64,000 bases of DNA from Polytrichum commune (GCA_950295325.1 OX485806.1:7752001-7816000); one strand, 5' to 3'; shown: positions 12,891 through 24,119, numbered from the stretch's first letter. Notes: generated by a model not told the origin, from the letters alone. Translations and numbers: made by a program.

Positions 12891-13069
12891 TTATCTAGAA
12901 TCCAGTGGACAAGCGGCCTACATGGAAACTTACCCTTGGCGTGAGAGCTAATGTGAATAGTGTAGGCCAGACTAACTCATATGTTTAGTGTAGTGTTGGA
13001 ATGTAATTTCCATAATGCAAATTTCAAGCGGCCTCAACCAATGTTGGAATGACATGGGGGCATGTTTTG

Positions 13070-13254
13070 AGGGGGGGGGGGCATATGTAATATTTTGTCT
13101 GAATACAGAACCTTGTATGGTATTATGTTCTGAATTTGATATCAGTTTCATGCTTTGTTTAGGAATTAAGTAATGTTAGTTTGGATGGAATTTTTTTTGA
13201 GCCCAAACCTTCACGTGTGTCACTAAAGAATTCAAAAGCTTCATATCGATGAAC
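13070..13254. other. Intergenic with short poly-G tract
   Basis: A run of about 10 G lies at 13072-13081. Nothing else is recognised. Confidence 0.4.
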
Positions 13255-13345
13255 ATAACCTTATTCATATCTATAACAACGTTTTGTGGGAATGAGAATA
13301 TTCCACATAGTATTCCCGGATATTCCCCACATTTAGTAATGTTAA
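13255..13345 (+). mobile_element. Half of a foldback MITE
   Basis: ATAACCTTATTCATATCTATAACAACGTTTTG followed by AATATTCC and CCCCACATTTAG matches one arm of the complete foldback element at 45818-45961. Only one arm and a short remainder are present. Confidence 0.55.
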
Positions 13346-13817
13346 GGAATAAGGTGCTTAAATATGGTATTAAATATCAATGGAAGCAACATGTCATCGA
13401 TTTACTTACCATTATGATGATAGACTCATTGCAACTAGTGTACATCACATGTTTATTTTTCTTTTTCCATACCTTGGACCTTGACCTTTGTGTAAATTCT
13501 TTGAGTCCAAATTTTGTTCTTGACCAATAAGATCGCTTGATTTTGAATTTGTTTTGGGTCTTGGACCCTAGTGTTAAATCCATCCTTAGGCTCAATGATA
13601 TGTAGGTGTTCAACTCCTACAAAGTTCAAACCCAAATCTCTCAAAATTGCTTAAAATAATCCATCCAATTCAACAACTTACTAAAGAAAATGTATATCTT
13701 CAATGGCGGACTGATTGTAAGGATGACATGTTTGCAAAGTTCAAAATTGCCTAAAAAAAATCAACCGTCCACATGTCCCAATTCAAAAGATCATAACGTA
13801 CATGTGGACAATGATGT

Positions 13818-13873
<56 letters not shown>

Positions 13874-13874
13874 A
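13818..13874 (+). repeat. (CT)n(AT)n microsatellite
   Basis: About 21 CT units followed immediately by about 7 AT units. Confidence 0.95.
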
Positions 13875-13984
13875 ATCCTCCTCGACCTTTAGGATTAACG
13901 TAGTACGAATGAAAATCTAGTGAATCTTACCTCTGAACCAAAATCTTGGCTCGGGTAGCCCACATGAGCAATAGCCTAAACTAC

Positions 13985-13985
<1 letters not shown>

Positions 13986-14033
<48 letters not shown>
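13986..14033 (+). repeat. (GA)n microsatellite
   Basis: About 23 GA units, ending in GCATCTCACATCC. Confidence 0.95.
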
Positions 14034-14034
<1 letters not shown>

Positions 14035-14069
14035 ATCTCACATCCTTCCAAAATCAAAACTTGACCCCC

Positions 14070-14225
14070 TGTAGATTTGTGGCCGATTCATCTCAAATGA
14101 CCTCGGGTACGCTCATTCGGGGTCTTCAACGCTAACTCCGGTGTCAAATTAACCTTAAAAAGTAACCTCCGGGCTGCATATTATTTAGGGTTTTTACGTT
14201 GGATGAATGAGAGGTACACTTGTAT
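14070..14225 (+). mobile_element. MITE family C, copy 2
   Basis: CATCTCAAATGACCTCGGGTAC, GGTGTCAAATTAACCTTAAA and GTTGGATGAATGAGAGGTAC are shared with the copy at 10.1-10.3 kb. The left inverted repeat is not seen, so this copy is probably truncated. Confidence 0.6.
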
Positions 14226-14683
14226 ACCGATACTCCGTCCCTCCCCGGCTTCCAAGGCCAATGACACGCAGTGATGACAATGAACTACCAGGCCTAATGA
14301 TGATGAACAACCCAACCTTACGATGATGACGAGTCCAGTGACACACTTAGGAATATTAAAAATATTGGGGAGCTTCACTATACTACTATATCGGTTCATT
14401 AAAGGATCGGCGGAGGACTCGCATGGTAGTGTACCTGTTTATGGTATCGAGTATCACATGCACTATGGTGGCACTTACCCTATTTCGAGACGCGGGTGTG
14501 TTAGGTTACACTAATGACCAACAACTTCGTTATTAGTGTCGCCTCATGACACTTGAAGTGCGCCTACTAAAATTTAGGCACAAGGATCGTCAATGGTGTT
14601 ATGATTTGTATGTCTATGTTACACAATGGGTCTGCACGTTTAGTGAAGTGTACACCACTGTCGTTTGGCATTGCAATGATTAT
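14226..14683. other. Intergenic, no gene seen
   Basis: No recognisable coding sequence; contains scattered GATGA repeats near 14270-14335. Confidence 0.4.
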
Positions 14684-14866
14684 CCCAATTAATGCGTGTT
14701 ACTATTCGGAGTCACAGAGTGCAATAACGTCTTACTCAAGAGCTCGATTTCAAGTGCAGTAGGTTGTTTGGATGTTGTGGAACATAAATCGCTTTGCTTG
14801 GTAAAATATTGCATTCTCGATAAATAGTTATAGCATTGTGTAACTCTAAATAGTAACACACACTAG
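14684..14866 (+). mobile_element. MITE family D, copy 1
   Basis: GTGTTACTATTCGGAGTCAC at the left is inverted at the right as GTGTAACTCTAAATAGTAACAC, so the ends can pair. The interior motif GCTTTGCTTGGTAAAAT and the ends recur at 42149-42359. No coding capacity. Confidence 0.65.
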
Positions 14867-15984
14867 TCAAGATAATCGGTGTTGCGTATGCTCCAAGAAT
14901 GTCTTCCTCTTGCGTACTAAATGTAAACACATGGCACATGCAATCAATACACTCAATAACAACATCTTCCCTTTGCATACCAAACCGCAGAACTATCATC
15001 TCAAGTACCCCAACATGCTAACAATTTATGTCATAATGCAAATAAATTCTCACTTTAAAAGAGTTACTTATGTTGACGAATAGTATCGTATTGGTAATTA
15101 GCGGACGTGACACCAAAATACCATAAACGGTGTAGTTAGTATGCACTAAGGAGATAATGATCTATGGCCATGATCATGCACGCATGATGTGAGTATTCAT
15201 CATCATCATCATCATCCTTCCTTCCTTCCTTCCTTCCTTCCTTGCTTGCTTATTACCCACAAATGTACATATCATGTACATTTCAGAGATTGTACGTGGT
15301 CTGTTCATTTGAGGAATACCTACTGAACTCTCGGGAAGAGTCAAATAGGATGCCCCCACAGATCCAGTGACCAGTCACCTTGGACAAGTCAAATTCAAGG
15401 GAAGGACGACTCTCACCCCTAAAGTTAGATGGTTACTATTTCCGACTAAGGTAGATGGGTCTTAAATGGTTACTTTTTCCAACCACACCATTTATGGTAT
15501 GTAGTGTCACGTACACTATTTGCGATGGGCCTAAACTAGATGCCGAGAGGTTTCAAAGTGTCGTGCCCGCTAATTGTCAATACAATTCCATTCGTCAACA
15601 TAAGTAACTTTTTTAAGTGAAAAAAATATTTACGTTATGACATTTAGAGTAGTACATTGGGATACTGTAGATGATAGACTTGTATTTTGGTATGTCAGGG
15701 GAAGATATTGTGAAGCGTACTAATGACAAGTGTTTTCATTTTAATATGCAAGAAGAAGATATTCCTGAGCATACTATGATGAGAAGTGCCATTTGGGTAC
15801 ACTTTTAGTCAACTTGTAGACCATTGTGTAACCTAGGTATGCACCTCATAACATTATTAAACATACTCATGCCAAGATAGCAGTAAGCGCACTTGAATGC
15901 CAAGTGTCATGAGATGACACTTATGATGAAGTTGTTAATCATCAATGCATACACCTCGAAACAAGGTGTATGCATGTGACACTA
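14867..15984. other. Intergenic with (ATC)n(CTTC)n microsatellite
   Basis: Six or so ATC units from about 15200 are followed by CTTC repeats to about 15245. The rest shows scattered similarity to MITE ends (AATGGTGTAGTTAGTATGCAC types) but no gene. Confidence 0.5.
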
Positions 15985-16560
15985 AATATCATAGATTGTG
16001 AAGCCCACTTCTCCTGTAGGATATGAAACACATAATTAGTATGAGATAGGGTATTAGCAATTCCAAATCAAGGTTGTAGCCGCTATCCTTATGATTTTTG
16101 GAGCTCATTTGAATGTATGAGTCATGATGAAAGTGGAGATTCTCGTGCTCATTGATTATTTTGGTCTCTGTTCTTTGGAGATACACCTAATCACATACCC
16201 CTGAAATATGGGTGTCCAATTAAGATAAGTAACCGAATTACACATTGTCCACCTTAGCCCACTTCTCATATGATATGAAACACACGATTAATACAAGATG
16301 GTTAGTAAATCCCAATCATCGAGGTTGGAGCGGCTCTCCTTGTCATTTTTTGAAGCTTATATGAATACCATATTCATCATCAAGGTGAAGATTCATGTGC
16401 TCATTAAATGGTCATGTAGGACCCGCCCACATATATTGGCTATTGAGTCTGGAATGGCTAGCATGATTTCATCACGTAATCCAATCTATTTTAAACACAT
16501 GTCTTTTTGGTGCCCGTTATTGGATTTGCACTGAACCACACACCATGGAAATATAAGTTT
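15985..16560 (+). repeat. Two tandem units of repeat family E
   Basis: AAGCCCACTTCTCCTGTAGG at about 16001 and TAGCCCACTTCTCATATGAT at about 16256 start two related units of about 260 bp, both continuing through GATATGAAACACA, GGTTG.AGC and GTGCTCATT. The stretch GAGATACACC..AAGTAACCGAATTA and AATCCAATCTATTTTAAACACATG also match pieces of the ~345-bp array unit at 48.3-49.7 kb, so both loci hold the same family. An inverted copy is at 20835-21000. Confidence 0.6.
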
Positions 16561-16793
16561 ATGACTAGGATAGGCAACTGAACTTGGCACATCTACATTA
16601 ATTGTCTACAATGTTCACGCTAGGTATTCCTATCCACAAAGCAATGTGCCATAGAGGATCCTCTATTTTGATGGGAAATTAATTGGTTCCCCCTCAAACT
16701 TTGCCATGTGCCATCCCAACATTGTTGGGACATCCCCTCAAATCCTATGTCAAGGCCCTACAATCCGGTAATATAAGGACAAAACAAAGTGCT
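16561..16793. other. Intergenic, no gene seen
   Basis: No feature recognised. Confidence 0.4.
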
Positions 16794-17039
16794 AGTACTA
16801 ATAGCCCACCCACACCTACTGGTGGGAGGGCCAGTCGCAGGCTCCCACCAGCAGGGGGCCACTTTTCCCATGGTTTTCTGTAACGGCAGCGACTGGGCGC
16901 AACGAACGCCCAGCTCGCCCGTTCACTGTCACAATCGACGACAGTTTACTTGCATTTCTTTTGGATTATTAGCGGCGAGTGAATTACGATTGGGGCGAAG
17001 CGGCAGTTAGTTACAAAAGTACGGACGATTTTGAGAAAT

Positions 17040-17190
17040 AACCGGTGGAAGTTCAAGACTGCAGGAAAATTACCGAGCATGTTAAAGGAATTTATAGAAT
17101 ATACCCCAACTGAATAAAGGAAAACCGGAGGATGTCAATAAGTAACCGGTTGGACTTGCAAACACTAGGATCTTAAATGGTCATCGTTCA
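17040..17190 (+). repeat. Direct repeat left of the MYB-like gene (hAT-MITE-like)
   Basis: AACCGGTGGAAGTTCAAGAC, AAAATTACCGAGCATGTTA and AAAACCGGAGGATGTCAA recur in the same orientation at 18597-18740 on the other side of the MYB-like gene. The same motifs make up the hAT-like MITEs at 36832-37058 and 39833-40440. Confidence 0.7.
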
Positions 17191-17490
17191 AGTGTCATTT
17201 TTTGAGAAAAATGTCATGTAGTATATGTGAATGCATTGTTATAAACCAACATTTTGGTTATGGATACCCTAAATATGACAAATTTAGCACTATGTAAAAG
17301 TTGTATTTTTGATACGTGACTTTTAGTTTATTTACAAGTTTGTTTTATCTTTACTTTTATTTTATATATATATCTATTTTTTATGCATGAATTTTTTTTA
17401 TTTTTTTTATTTTTCAAAAGTAAGGTTCACACTCATGTATATAAAGCAATGTAAACTAATATTGTTGTTGAAAATCATTATTGTCCAAAT

Positions 17491-18410
17491 ATGGCAAATG
17501 TTGGTAGAGGTGGAGGTGGTCAAGGTCAAGGTCGGGGTAACACCAATGATTCCGATGCTTTGTTAAGTCGTGGAGTAGTTTGGTCTGACCCGTTGATAGA
17601 GATTTTATTGTCTATGTATGAGGAAAAATACATAGGACAAAACTATAATCCCATAGCAAAGCATCAATGGCAAGCAATGTTGCTTGTGTTCAATGAAAGG
17701 GCAAATGTGCAATTCAATAGGGATAATTTAATTTCAAAAATTGATAGTTTGAAAAGAATATGGAAAGCAAAGAAAAAAGGAAAAAATACAACAGGTGGCA
17801 CTCCCTCAACATGGATTTGGTTTGATCAATGTGATAGAATATGGGGTCAAACACCTAAAACTCAAGGTATCACAAGTGCGATAGATGTTGGAGGTTCACA
17901 AGAAGATGCTGAGGCGGTTGATGTTGGAGGTCCGAGTGAGCCAACTGGTTTGGATTTGAACCAACTCATTAAAGTGGATACATATAAAACTCCACCAAGA
18001 AAATCTCCATGCCAAGACGACGGATTAATACTGACAAAACACCTCCACAAAGGCTAACACCAAGGACCAAGGCAACTATGTCTCCTAATGTATCGGGACG
18101 GAAAGCAACTCAAAAGAGGAAAAGAACAAATTACGAAGCCGAGGATAATGTATTGAAAGGGTTGGAAGGGTTTGCACGAACTTTGTTGAAGATGGAAGAA
18201 AATAGATCTCAAATGTTGCTTAAACTTGAAGCGGATTGGGCCGATAGGGAATTAACTATGATGAAATGGAGGTTGGAGGCAGAAGAAAGGATAGCTAAAG
18301 AGAAGAGAGAAAGCGACGAAAAAATAGCAGCACAAAACATGGCCTTTCAACTAGAAATTCAAAAGTTGAAGGCACAACTTAAAAGTGGACCCGGAGGACC
18401 CTCTTCTTGA
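17491..18410 (+). pseudogene. MYB/SANT-like (trihelix-type) DNA-binding protein, frameshifted
   Basis: The first frame (17491-18057, 188 codons) has a Gly/Gln-rich start, then a MYB/SANT-like fold at about 28-128 with spaced aromatic residues: VVWSDPLIEILL, HQWQAMLLVFNE, LISKIDSLKRIWKAKKK and STWIWFDQCDRIWG. The second frame (18009-18410) carries a basic segment and a long Lys/Glu-rich coiled coil ending GPGGPSS. This is the usual C-terminal half of such proteins, so the two frames look like one gene split by a small indel between about 17988 and 18057; a tiny intron cannot be excluded. Proteins of this type accompany PIF/Harbinger transposases, and the flanking inverted repeats support a transposon origin. 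No transposase is near. It is not expected to make a full-length protein as read. Confidence 0.65.
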
Positions 18411-18596
18411 AACAATTTAATATTGAATGTTTATAATCTAGAATAATTGGGTTGGTTGTAGAATTTTTTTTAAATAGATATTTTAGTTATCAATAGCGTG
18501 TCATATTGTCTATTATTTGGCCATCATGATACTATTCATGAAATATTTCAATGATAAAAGATGAATATTTTAATTATAAAAATTTTAAAACAAAAT

Positions 18597-18790
18597 ATGT
18601 GGAAGTTCAAGACTGCAGAAAATTACCGAGCATGTTAGAGGTTTTTATAGAATATACCTTGATTTATCCCAGGAAAACCGGAGGATGTCAACGTGTAACC
18701 GATTGGACTTGCAAACAATAGGGTCTCAATCGATTATGCCCAAAAATCTCCCCGATCACTGGGTCCGAAGGATCGCACGTTTTTCTCAAG
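18597..18790 (+). repeat. Direct repeat right of the MYB-like gene (hAT-MITE-like)
   Basis: Starts abruptly at GTGGAAGTTCAAGACTGCAG and runs to CTCCCCGATCACTGGG, which resembles the right terminus of the hAT-like MITEs. The left terminus is missing here, while the copy at 17040 has left-end sequence but a degraded right end. Confidence 0.65.
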
Positions 18791-18888
18791 TTTTATGAGT
18801 CAGAGTGGGTAAAGAAATTTTCGCGAAGGTTCCTGGGGCAAAAAAATTCACACACCTGCTAGTGGGAGGGCCGCGAGAGAGTGTAGAC

Positions 18889-18957
18889 GCCCACACCTAC
18901 TGGTGGCAGCGAACGGGCGAACTCCGTTCACTGCTGCCCACCACCAGCAGGTGTGGG
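18889..18957. repeat. Strong hairpin with GC-rich arms
   Basis: CCCACACCTACTGGTGG..GAACGG is followed after 7 bp by the near-perfect inverse CCGTTC..CCACCAGCAGGTGTGGG. It forms the subterminal part of the MYB-carrying element. Confidence 0.75.
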
Positions 18958-18977
18958 CAGGGTATAAGTTAGTACAC

Positions 18978-19332
18978 TATATAGTACTATTATTGTGGGC
19001 CGCAATAATTTCCTAGAGCCCACACTAATTTTCACAATGGGAATTAATGTGGGCCACATTGGTGTTCAACCCACGCTAAATTTACAGTAGAAAATTATTG
19101 TGAACCATAGTAATTAATATTATAGAAAATGAATGTGGTTGATTGATTTATCTTGTGTTGCATTTTTCTTTATAAATAATATTCAATGTGTTGGTCGAAA
19201 GCCTTCATGAAGACTTGGGAGAAGACCCGGGTCTTGGACCCATGTTAAGTCCACCTTGACTAGAAAATTAGTTTGGCTCACACTAATTATTTCCATGCTA
19301 ATTTTCCACCCACACTAATAGGACTATTTAGT
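18978..19332 (+). mobile_element. MITE family B, copy 2
   Basis: The left end ACTATTATTGTGGGCC is inverted at the right end as CACACTAATAGGACTATT. The internal segment GGGAGAAGACCCGGGTCTTG and CCTTCATGAAGACTT are shared with the copies near 12.7 kb and 47.7 kb. It sits immediately against the end of the MYB-carrying element. Confidence 0.6.
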
Positions 19333-19374
19333 ATAGTTTTCAAGTGAATATAGTTGAGGATGCACCTAGTTATA

Positions 19375-19869
19375 AGGGCCGCTTCACACACGAGCCAATA
19401 GCTGTGACCATTTAATTGTGAGAGCCCAAAAGAAAGTGTCCAAAGGCTGTCCCAAGACACCTCCAAAATCATGTAGTTTGATCACAAATCCTCAAGTGTA
19501 GTGTGAAGTCACATGTGACCGGGCCCTCAACCAAATGCTATTTCAATGAATTTCTATTCATGCAGGTCCTCACACATGATAAAATAAAATAAACCAACGG
19601 TTGTGAACACTCAGTGTGCCATGGTCTCCCGGTTTTGTGTTAGGCCTACCTCCAAGAGGTGGTTTTTGAAAATAGTCCAAGTGACCATGAAACATGATCC
19701 ATTTGATGCCACGTGGGAATCCATGTAGACTTACATTCATCTTGCGTTCACATACTCCATTGGTCCCTCAAGCGGGTAGTGTGAAGCGAACTTGGACCGG
19801 CTCCACCTTTTCCACCAATGAGAGTGCTTGAAGTGTACTGGTCACGGGCTCTCAGTCTCGTGTGTGAAG
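19375..19869 (+). mobile_element. ~500-bp inverted-repeat MITE, family A copy 2
   Basis: Starts AAGGGCCGCTTCACACACGAG and ends CTCAGTCTCGTGTGTGAAG; the last few bases of the right inverted repeat are lost. The interior (GTGACCGGGCCCTCAACC, GTTAGGCCTACCTCCAAGAG) is shared with the copies at 6.7 and 40.7 kb. Confidence 0.75.
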
Positions 19870-20834
19870 TTCTGCTCTATTGTAGGGCAACTGCTCTTTG
19901 CAAAGTTCTGCTCTTGCATGGGAATTGGGATTTGCAATATTATGTTCAAATTGGATCTTGAGGTGTGACTATTGAATGGTGGGTTCACAGGCTAAAGTTC
20001 TCACTACATGATACATTCAATAATTGCAAGGCTTCGATAGGAATTAGGATGGTGAACTAGTAGTTTTGAACAAAGAAATTATGGGCCAATTGACGTATCA
20101 TAGTGTTGCAAAATGCGAAAAAGACCAAATTGGGCATGGTACATCAGTCAATCAATGCATGCGCCTAAAAAGAGACTGGAGTTGCCTCTTAAATGGCAAC
20201 CAACTACTCCAAAATGGCTTATAGATTGGGGACCTTTATAAAGGACCGTGATGGATTTAGGTACCTTTAGGGTACACATGTGGCCGTGATGATAGTGTGC
20301 AGAATTTGAAGTTTGAGGAGGGGGAGGTGACCACCTCTCTATTTTGGAATTGGAAATTGACAAAAACAATTCATTTGCATAAACATGTTGGTGTATGTTG
20401 TTTTGATCATATTTTAAACTCATTATATTTTTACATTGTTAACATGCCTTATTATTCAAATTCCCCCAAAATTTCATATTCAATTATAATTATAAATTAT
20501 TTTTTAAAGAAAATTAGGATAGAAAATAGAGAATCCAACGTTGAATATGTTCAGTGAATACAATGTTGGAAGAGCCCCTCCAAAGCTTTGTTAATGTCAA
20601 TGATGTCCAAATTAATTTATTCTGTCAAAATGAATCGCACATAAATAAGTAGACAACCCTTATTCAACTAATCTTATTGAAACACTCATATTTGAATGAT
20701 ATGTAGTTTGGTGTGGCTCACAAAGGGGACACCATCAACTCACATATTTAACTAAGATTGAAATGTGTGCTCAAAATATGATAACCACTCTAGAGTCAAA
20801 AATCAACACTAACAATGAAGGACCTGAATGACCG
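19870..20834. other. Intergenic, no gene seen
   Basis: AT-rich, with short chance open frames only. Confidence 0.4.
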
Positions 20835-21000
20835 TTCTAATGAGCACGAGAGTCTTCACTTTAATAATCAATGAGATATTCATACGAACTCCAAAAATCA
20901 TGAGGAAAGAGGGTATGGCTTCGATTTGGATTTGCTAGCCATCTCGTTCTAAGCTTAATCACATGTTTCACATCCTAGGAGAGTTGGACTAGTCATAACA
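20835..21000 (-). repeat. Repeat family E, inverted single copy
   Basis: AATGAGCACGAGAGTCTTC through ACATGTTTCACATCCTAGG is the reverse complement of the unit at 16.0-16.4 kb. Confidence 0.6.
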
Positions 21001-21654
21001 GGTAACCATTTAAGACCCATCTACCTTATGAAAATCTCGATCTTATGGTGAGATAGGGTTAGTTTCCATGTAGTCCGCTCGCCTACCAGATTCTAGTAGA
21101 AATGTAGATTCCACCTTGGTTAAGTTGAGAAGAGTTAGTTATGCCCTTTGGAGCCCAAGTCATCCCAATCTCCTTGCATGTCGCACCCCTCTTCAGCATC
21201 TCTTGAATCTCAGACACTACTGCAAGATACTCAAGTGGAGGTGTGATTCAATCAGATACTTTCCGAAATTGAGAGCAGTTACAATTTTCGCAAAGCACGA
21301 GATCACATGGAATTACAAGCCAAAGGTATCATCAAAACAGGAGCCGATCGAAACATAACAACACCTTATACACAGACCTTGCAGGATCCACTTCCAGCAA
21401 TTCATCACGAGTGCAATGTCGAGCTTGATGGTAATTTTGAGCCTATGAATAGGTGAGCATTTGTTTTTGTAAGAGCAGGCTGTGCATTCTTCTGGATTGT
21501 TCAATTGAAGGTGTATATGTGCAAGTAGGGAGCAGCTCTTGGATGTGTTAATTACTTGAGCTTGATGTCTCGCCAATTTCTGGTAGTTGTACGAGCTGGA
21601 GTTGATGGCTTCACATCTTCTGACCAGTTATCTGTAAGTGACATCTGTATGCTG

Positions 21655-22490
21655 TAGTTGTGATCATTTGCATTTTAGATTCTAGATCATGTGAGGTTTA
21701 CTGCCGGTCATGGCCAATTCTTGAGTTGTGTTGCGTAGTGTTGGTTTTGAGGATTGCATATTTGACGAGGAGACATCTGAGAATTCAGCAGATGCAATGA
21801 TCGATGGAGAATAGAGGGAAGTGGAAGATCTTTAATTTTTTTCGAAACATGTGAGATTCACTGCCGGTCATAACAAATTCTTGAGTGGTGTCGAACAGTT
21901 ATGGTCTTCAGGATTGCAGATTTGAGGAGGAGCAATTTGAGAACCGATCAGTTGTGATGATCGAATTTTGGTTTCCTTGTTCAGGATAAGTGTTCTGTAT
22001 TTGTTTGCAGATTTGTGTATTCTGGAGGAGTGCGTGCGCGTTGCAGTGAATCTTCAGCCGATATGTTCATAGGATGCAGAACTGAGGGAGGTGGAAGATG
22101 TTCTTGAACAAATTCTAGAAGATGTGAGTTTCACTCCCGGCCATTGTGTAAATTATTTGACTTGTGTTGAATGGTTATGGTTTCTAAGATTTCATACTTG
22201 AGAGGGAGCGATTTGAGAAGTCATCACAAGTCGGAATGGTCAGTGGTAATAGGATGGAGAAATCAGGGATATGCAAGATCTCGAACAAATTGTAGAACAT
22301 GTGAGATGCACTGTGGTCAGTTGGAATTCTTGAGTGGTGCTGAATGGTTAGATATTAAGGGATGCAGACTTGCTGAGGAGAACAATTTGAGATCTCATCA
22401 CGAGTCGGAATGATCTGTGGTAATAGGATGGACAACAGAGGGAGGTGGAAGATCTCGAACATCTTGAACCATGGATGTGTGGACATGTCG
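21655..22490 (+). repeat. Decayed 160-180-bp tandem repeats upstream of the Ser/Pro-rich gene
   Basis: The block CATGTGAGATTCACTGCCGG, then AATTCTTGAGTGGTGTTGAA, then TTGAGGAGGAGCAATTTGAG recurs at about 21690, 21850, 22120 and 22300, with a fifth partial block (GGGAGGTGGAAGATCTCGAAC) running into the presumed start codon at 22485. The gene's leader is therefore built from this array. An insertion of about 100 bp separates copies 2 and 3. Confidence 0.75.
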
Positions 22491-24119
22491 CACATGCCGA
22501 CGAGGCCGCCATGGCGACCCGCGGCAGCGTCCGTTTCGGTGACCAAGGAAGGTCCACCACCAACGCCGACGTTCTGGCCACGGCAGAAGTCGACGGAGAT
22601 AACCGTACCTCCGCAGTACGTGAGCGCCCAGGAGCTCGTGGCTGCCATGCCCAAGCGCACGAGGATGCCACCGCAGGGTTTGAGCACCAAGTTCTGTGAT
22701 GGAGCAGCTGAGACCCCTACGGGTATGATGACTCCGATTCCAACGGGTGTAAGGACTCCAAAGTCCCCAGGAGGAAAATCCATCACCTCCGACAGGTTTG
22801 ACAAGTAAGTCATTTCGAGGTAGTAATTATAACTCACATTACATAGAGTTCTTCCAAAAGTCGAGTACAACAATGGTTTTATCATCAACATCACTCATTT
22901 CCAGCTCACGATTTTGAACCAACAGGTCGAATTCTTCACTCTTTGTTTTTTTTATCACCCGTAGTGCTCGAGTTTATCCAAAGAGTCATCACCAGAGCAA
23001 GATGGACTCGATGTAGGTATAATTCATTGCTGCTGTCTGCTATCTCAACTACTCGGTCAATGCTCGTCGAAGCGTCTGCGAAGTGTTCAACAGATGACTT
23101 CTTGATCTGCTATTGTAGTTCTAAACATTCTAAGACAGCGTCGACACTGGTATCTCCATTCTAGATCAATTGAGGTTCATTGCTGACGGATGAAGGAAAT
23201 TCGATCTCGTTCAGTATTACATTTTGATCGATGTCCTCGCCTATATTGTCGTATGTAATCGTAATGTGTACCGGTGAAGAAGAAAGCGTGGCCCTGTATA
23301 CATCTTGTGTTTCTAGAAGGGGGATCCCCAATCCAGACCAATGGAGGTTCATTTCTGATGGATGAAGGAGAACAGATCTCTGATCGGTGTTATATTTTGA
23401 TGAATACCCTTGCCATATAGTCGTATGTTATCGTCATGAACACCGGCAAAGAAGAAATTGTGACTCTGTCCATGCATGTATATCTTTGTGATTCTTCTAG
23501 AAGAGGCATCCAATCTGCAAGTGGATCACCGAGACGGGAAGAACCAAAACGGGATCGAAAGGCATCACCACCGACTCCGCCAACGCCTGCGATGTCGCGC
23601 CCTCGAAGCCCCGCCTTGAGCTACAAGTCGAACCAAGAGTACTACGCTGGCGGCGCTAGGTCGCAGCAAGGCTCGCCTCCCTCAGCCCCGCGGTCAGGAA
23701 GAGCAACACCTGCGGCATTCGGATCGAGATCGGAGACCGCCATCAGCCCGGCAACCAGCCCTCGAATTACCACAGGCGACATGAGCCATAAAAGCTTGTT
23801 GCCGTCACGAGGGACGACCTCATGCACAGAAGGAGGTTTGGGTGTCACCCCGCATTCTTCGAGATCCTCGGGTATGCACTCCAACCGAAGCCTGAGAGTG
23901 CGATGCCAAACACCCGGGCCTGGGAACGTCATTCATGGAGGTGGAGAGTCGCCGACGTCCAATTGCCTCACTCCCGCCAGCGTTCGAAGCCCGCGAAGTG
24001 TTGCGAGCGGTGCAGGTACCATTGCTAGTGGCGGATGCTGCACTCCGCGAAGCGGATATAACAATTCTCGACCTATGCAAAGCCGAGGGGAAGATTATTA
24101 CCCCGAGTTCGATGTTTGA
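22485..24119 (+). CDS. Ser/Pro/Arg-rich protein of unknown function, two exons
   Basis: Exon 1 is 22485-22804 and ends at a strong GTAAGT donor in phase 2. Exon 2 starts at 23501 after TTCTAG and restores the frame (FDK-RGIQ), ending at the stop 24117-24119. The ATG at 22485 is chosen because the 25 codons upstream derive from the flanking tandem repeat. The product, about 312 residues, is low in complexity: PPWRP and PPPTPTFWPR in exon 1, then GSPRREEPKRDRKASPP, PPTPPTP and many SPR/TPR motifs in exon 2. Such SP/TP-rich basic proteins are often disordered kinase targets, but I do not recognise the family and infer no function. A second in-frame acceptor lies 21 bp downstream (after 23521). 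No membrane segment or signal peptide is seen. An upstream coding exon cannot be excluded. Confidence 0.65.
23161..23520 (+). repeat. Tandem duplication of intron 3' end including the splice acceptor
   Basis: TTGAGGTTCATTGCTGACGG at 23170 and ATGGAGGTTCATTTCTGATG at 23341 start two copies about 172-184 bp apart. Both contain TGTCGTATGTAATCGT-like sequence, a GGTGAAGAAGAAAG-like block and then TTCTAG followed by AAGRGG. The acceptor is thus present twice, at 23315-23316 and 23499-23500. Confidence 0.8.

Larger units (their letters stand above)
16794..18976 (+). mobile_element. 2.2-kb inverted-repeat element carrying a MYB/SANT-like gene
   Basis: The left end TAATAGCCCACCCACACC is inverted at the right end, where GGTGTGGGCAGGGTATAAGT lies at about 18950-18969. 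Both are flanked by TAGTAC (left at 16788, right at about 18971), a possible target duplication. A MYB/SANT-like gene is the only coding content. PIF/Harbinger DNA transposons typically carry two genes, a DDE transposase and a MYB/SANT-like DNA-binding protein; no transposase is present here. A small related element with the same right terminus is at 45148-45276. The right 120 bp also contains its own strong hairpin (18889-18957). Class assignment is inference. Confidence 0.55.

Noticed and set aside
22348-22894. Minus-strand frames of 107 and 179 codons opposite exon 1 of the Ser/Pro-rich gene
   Set aside because: Shadows of the GC-rich coding exon on the plus strand.
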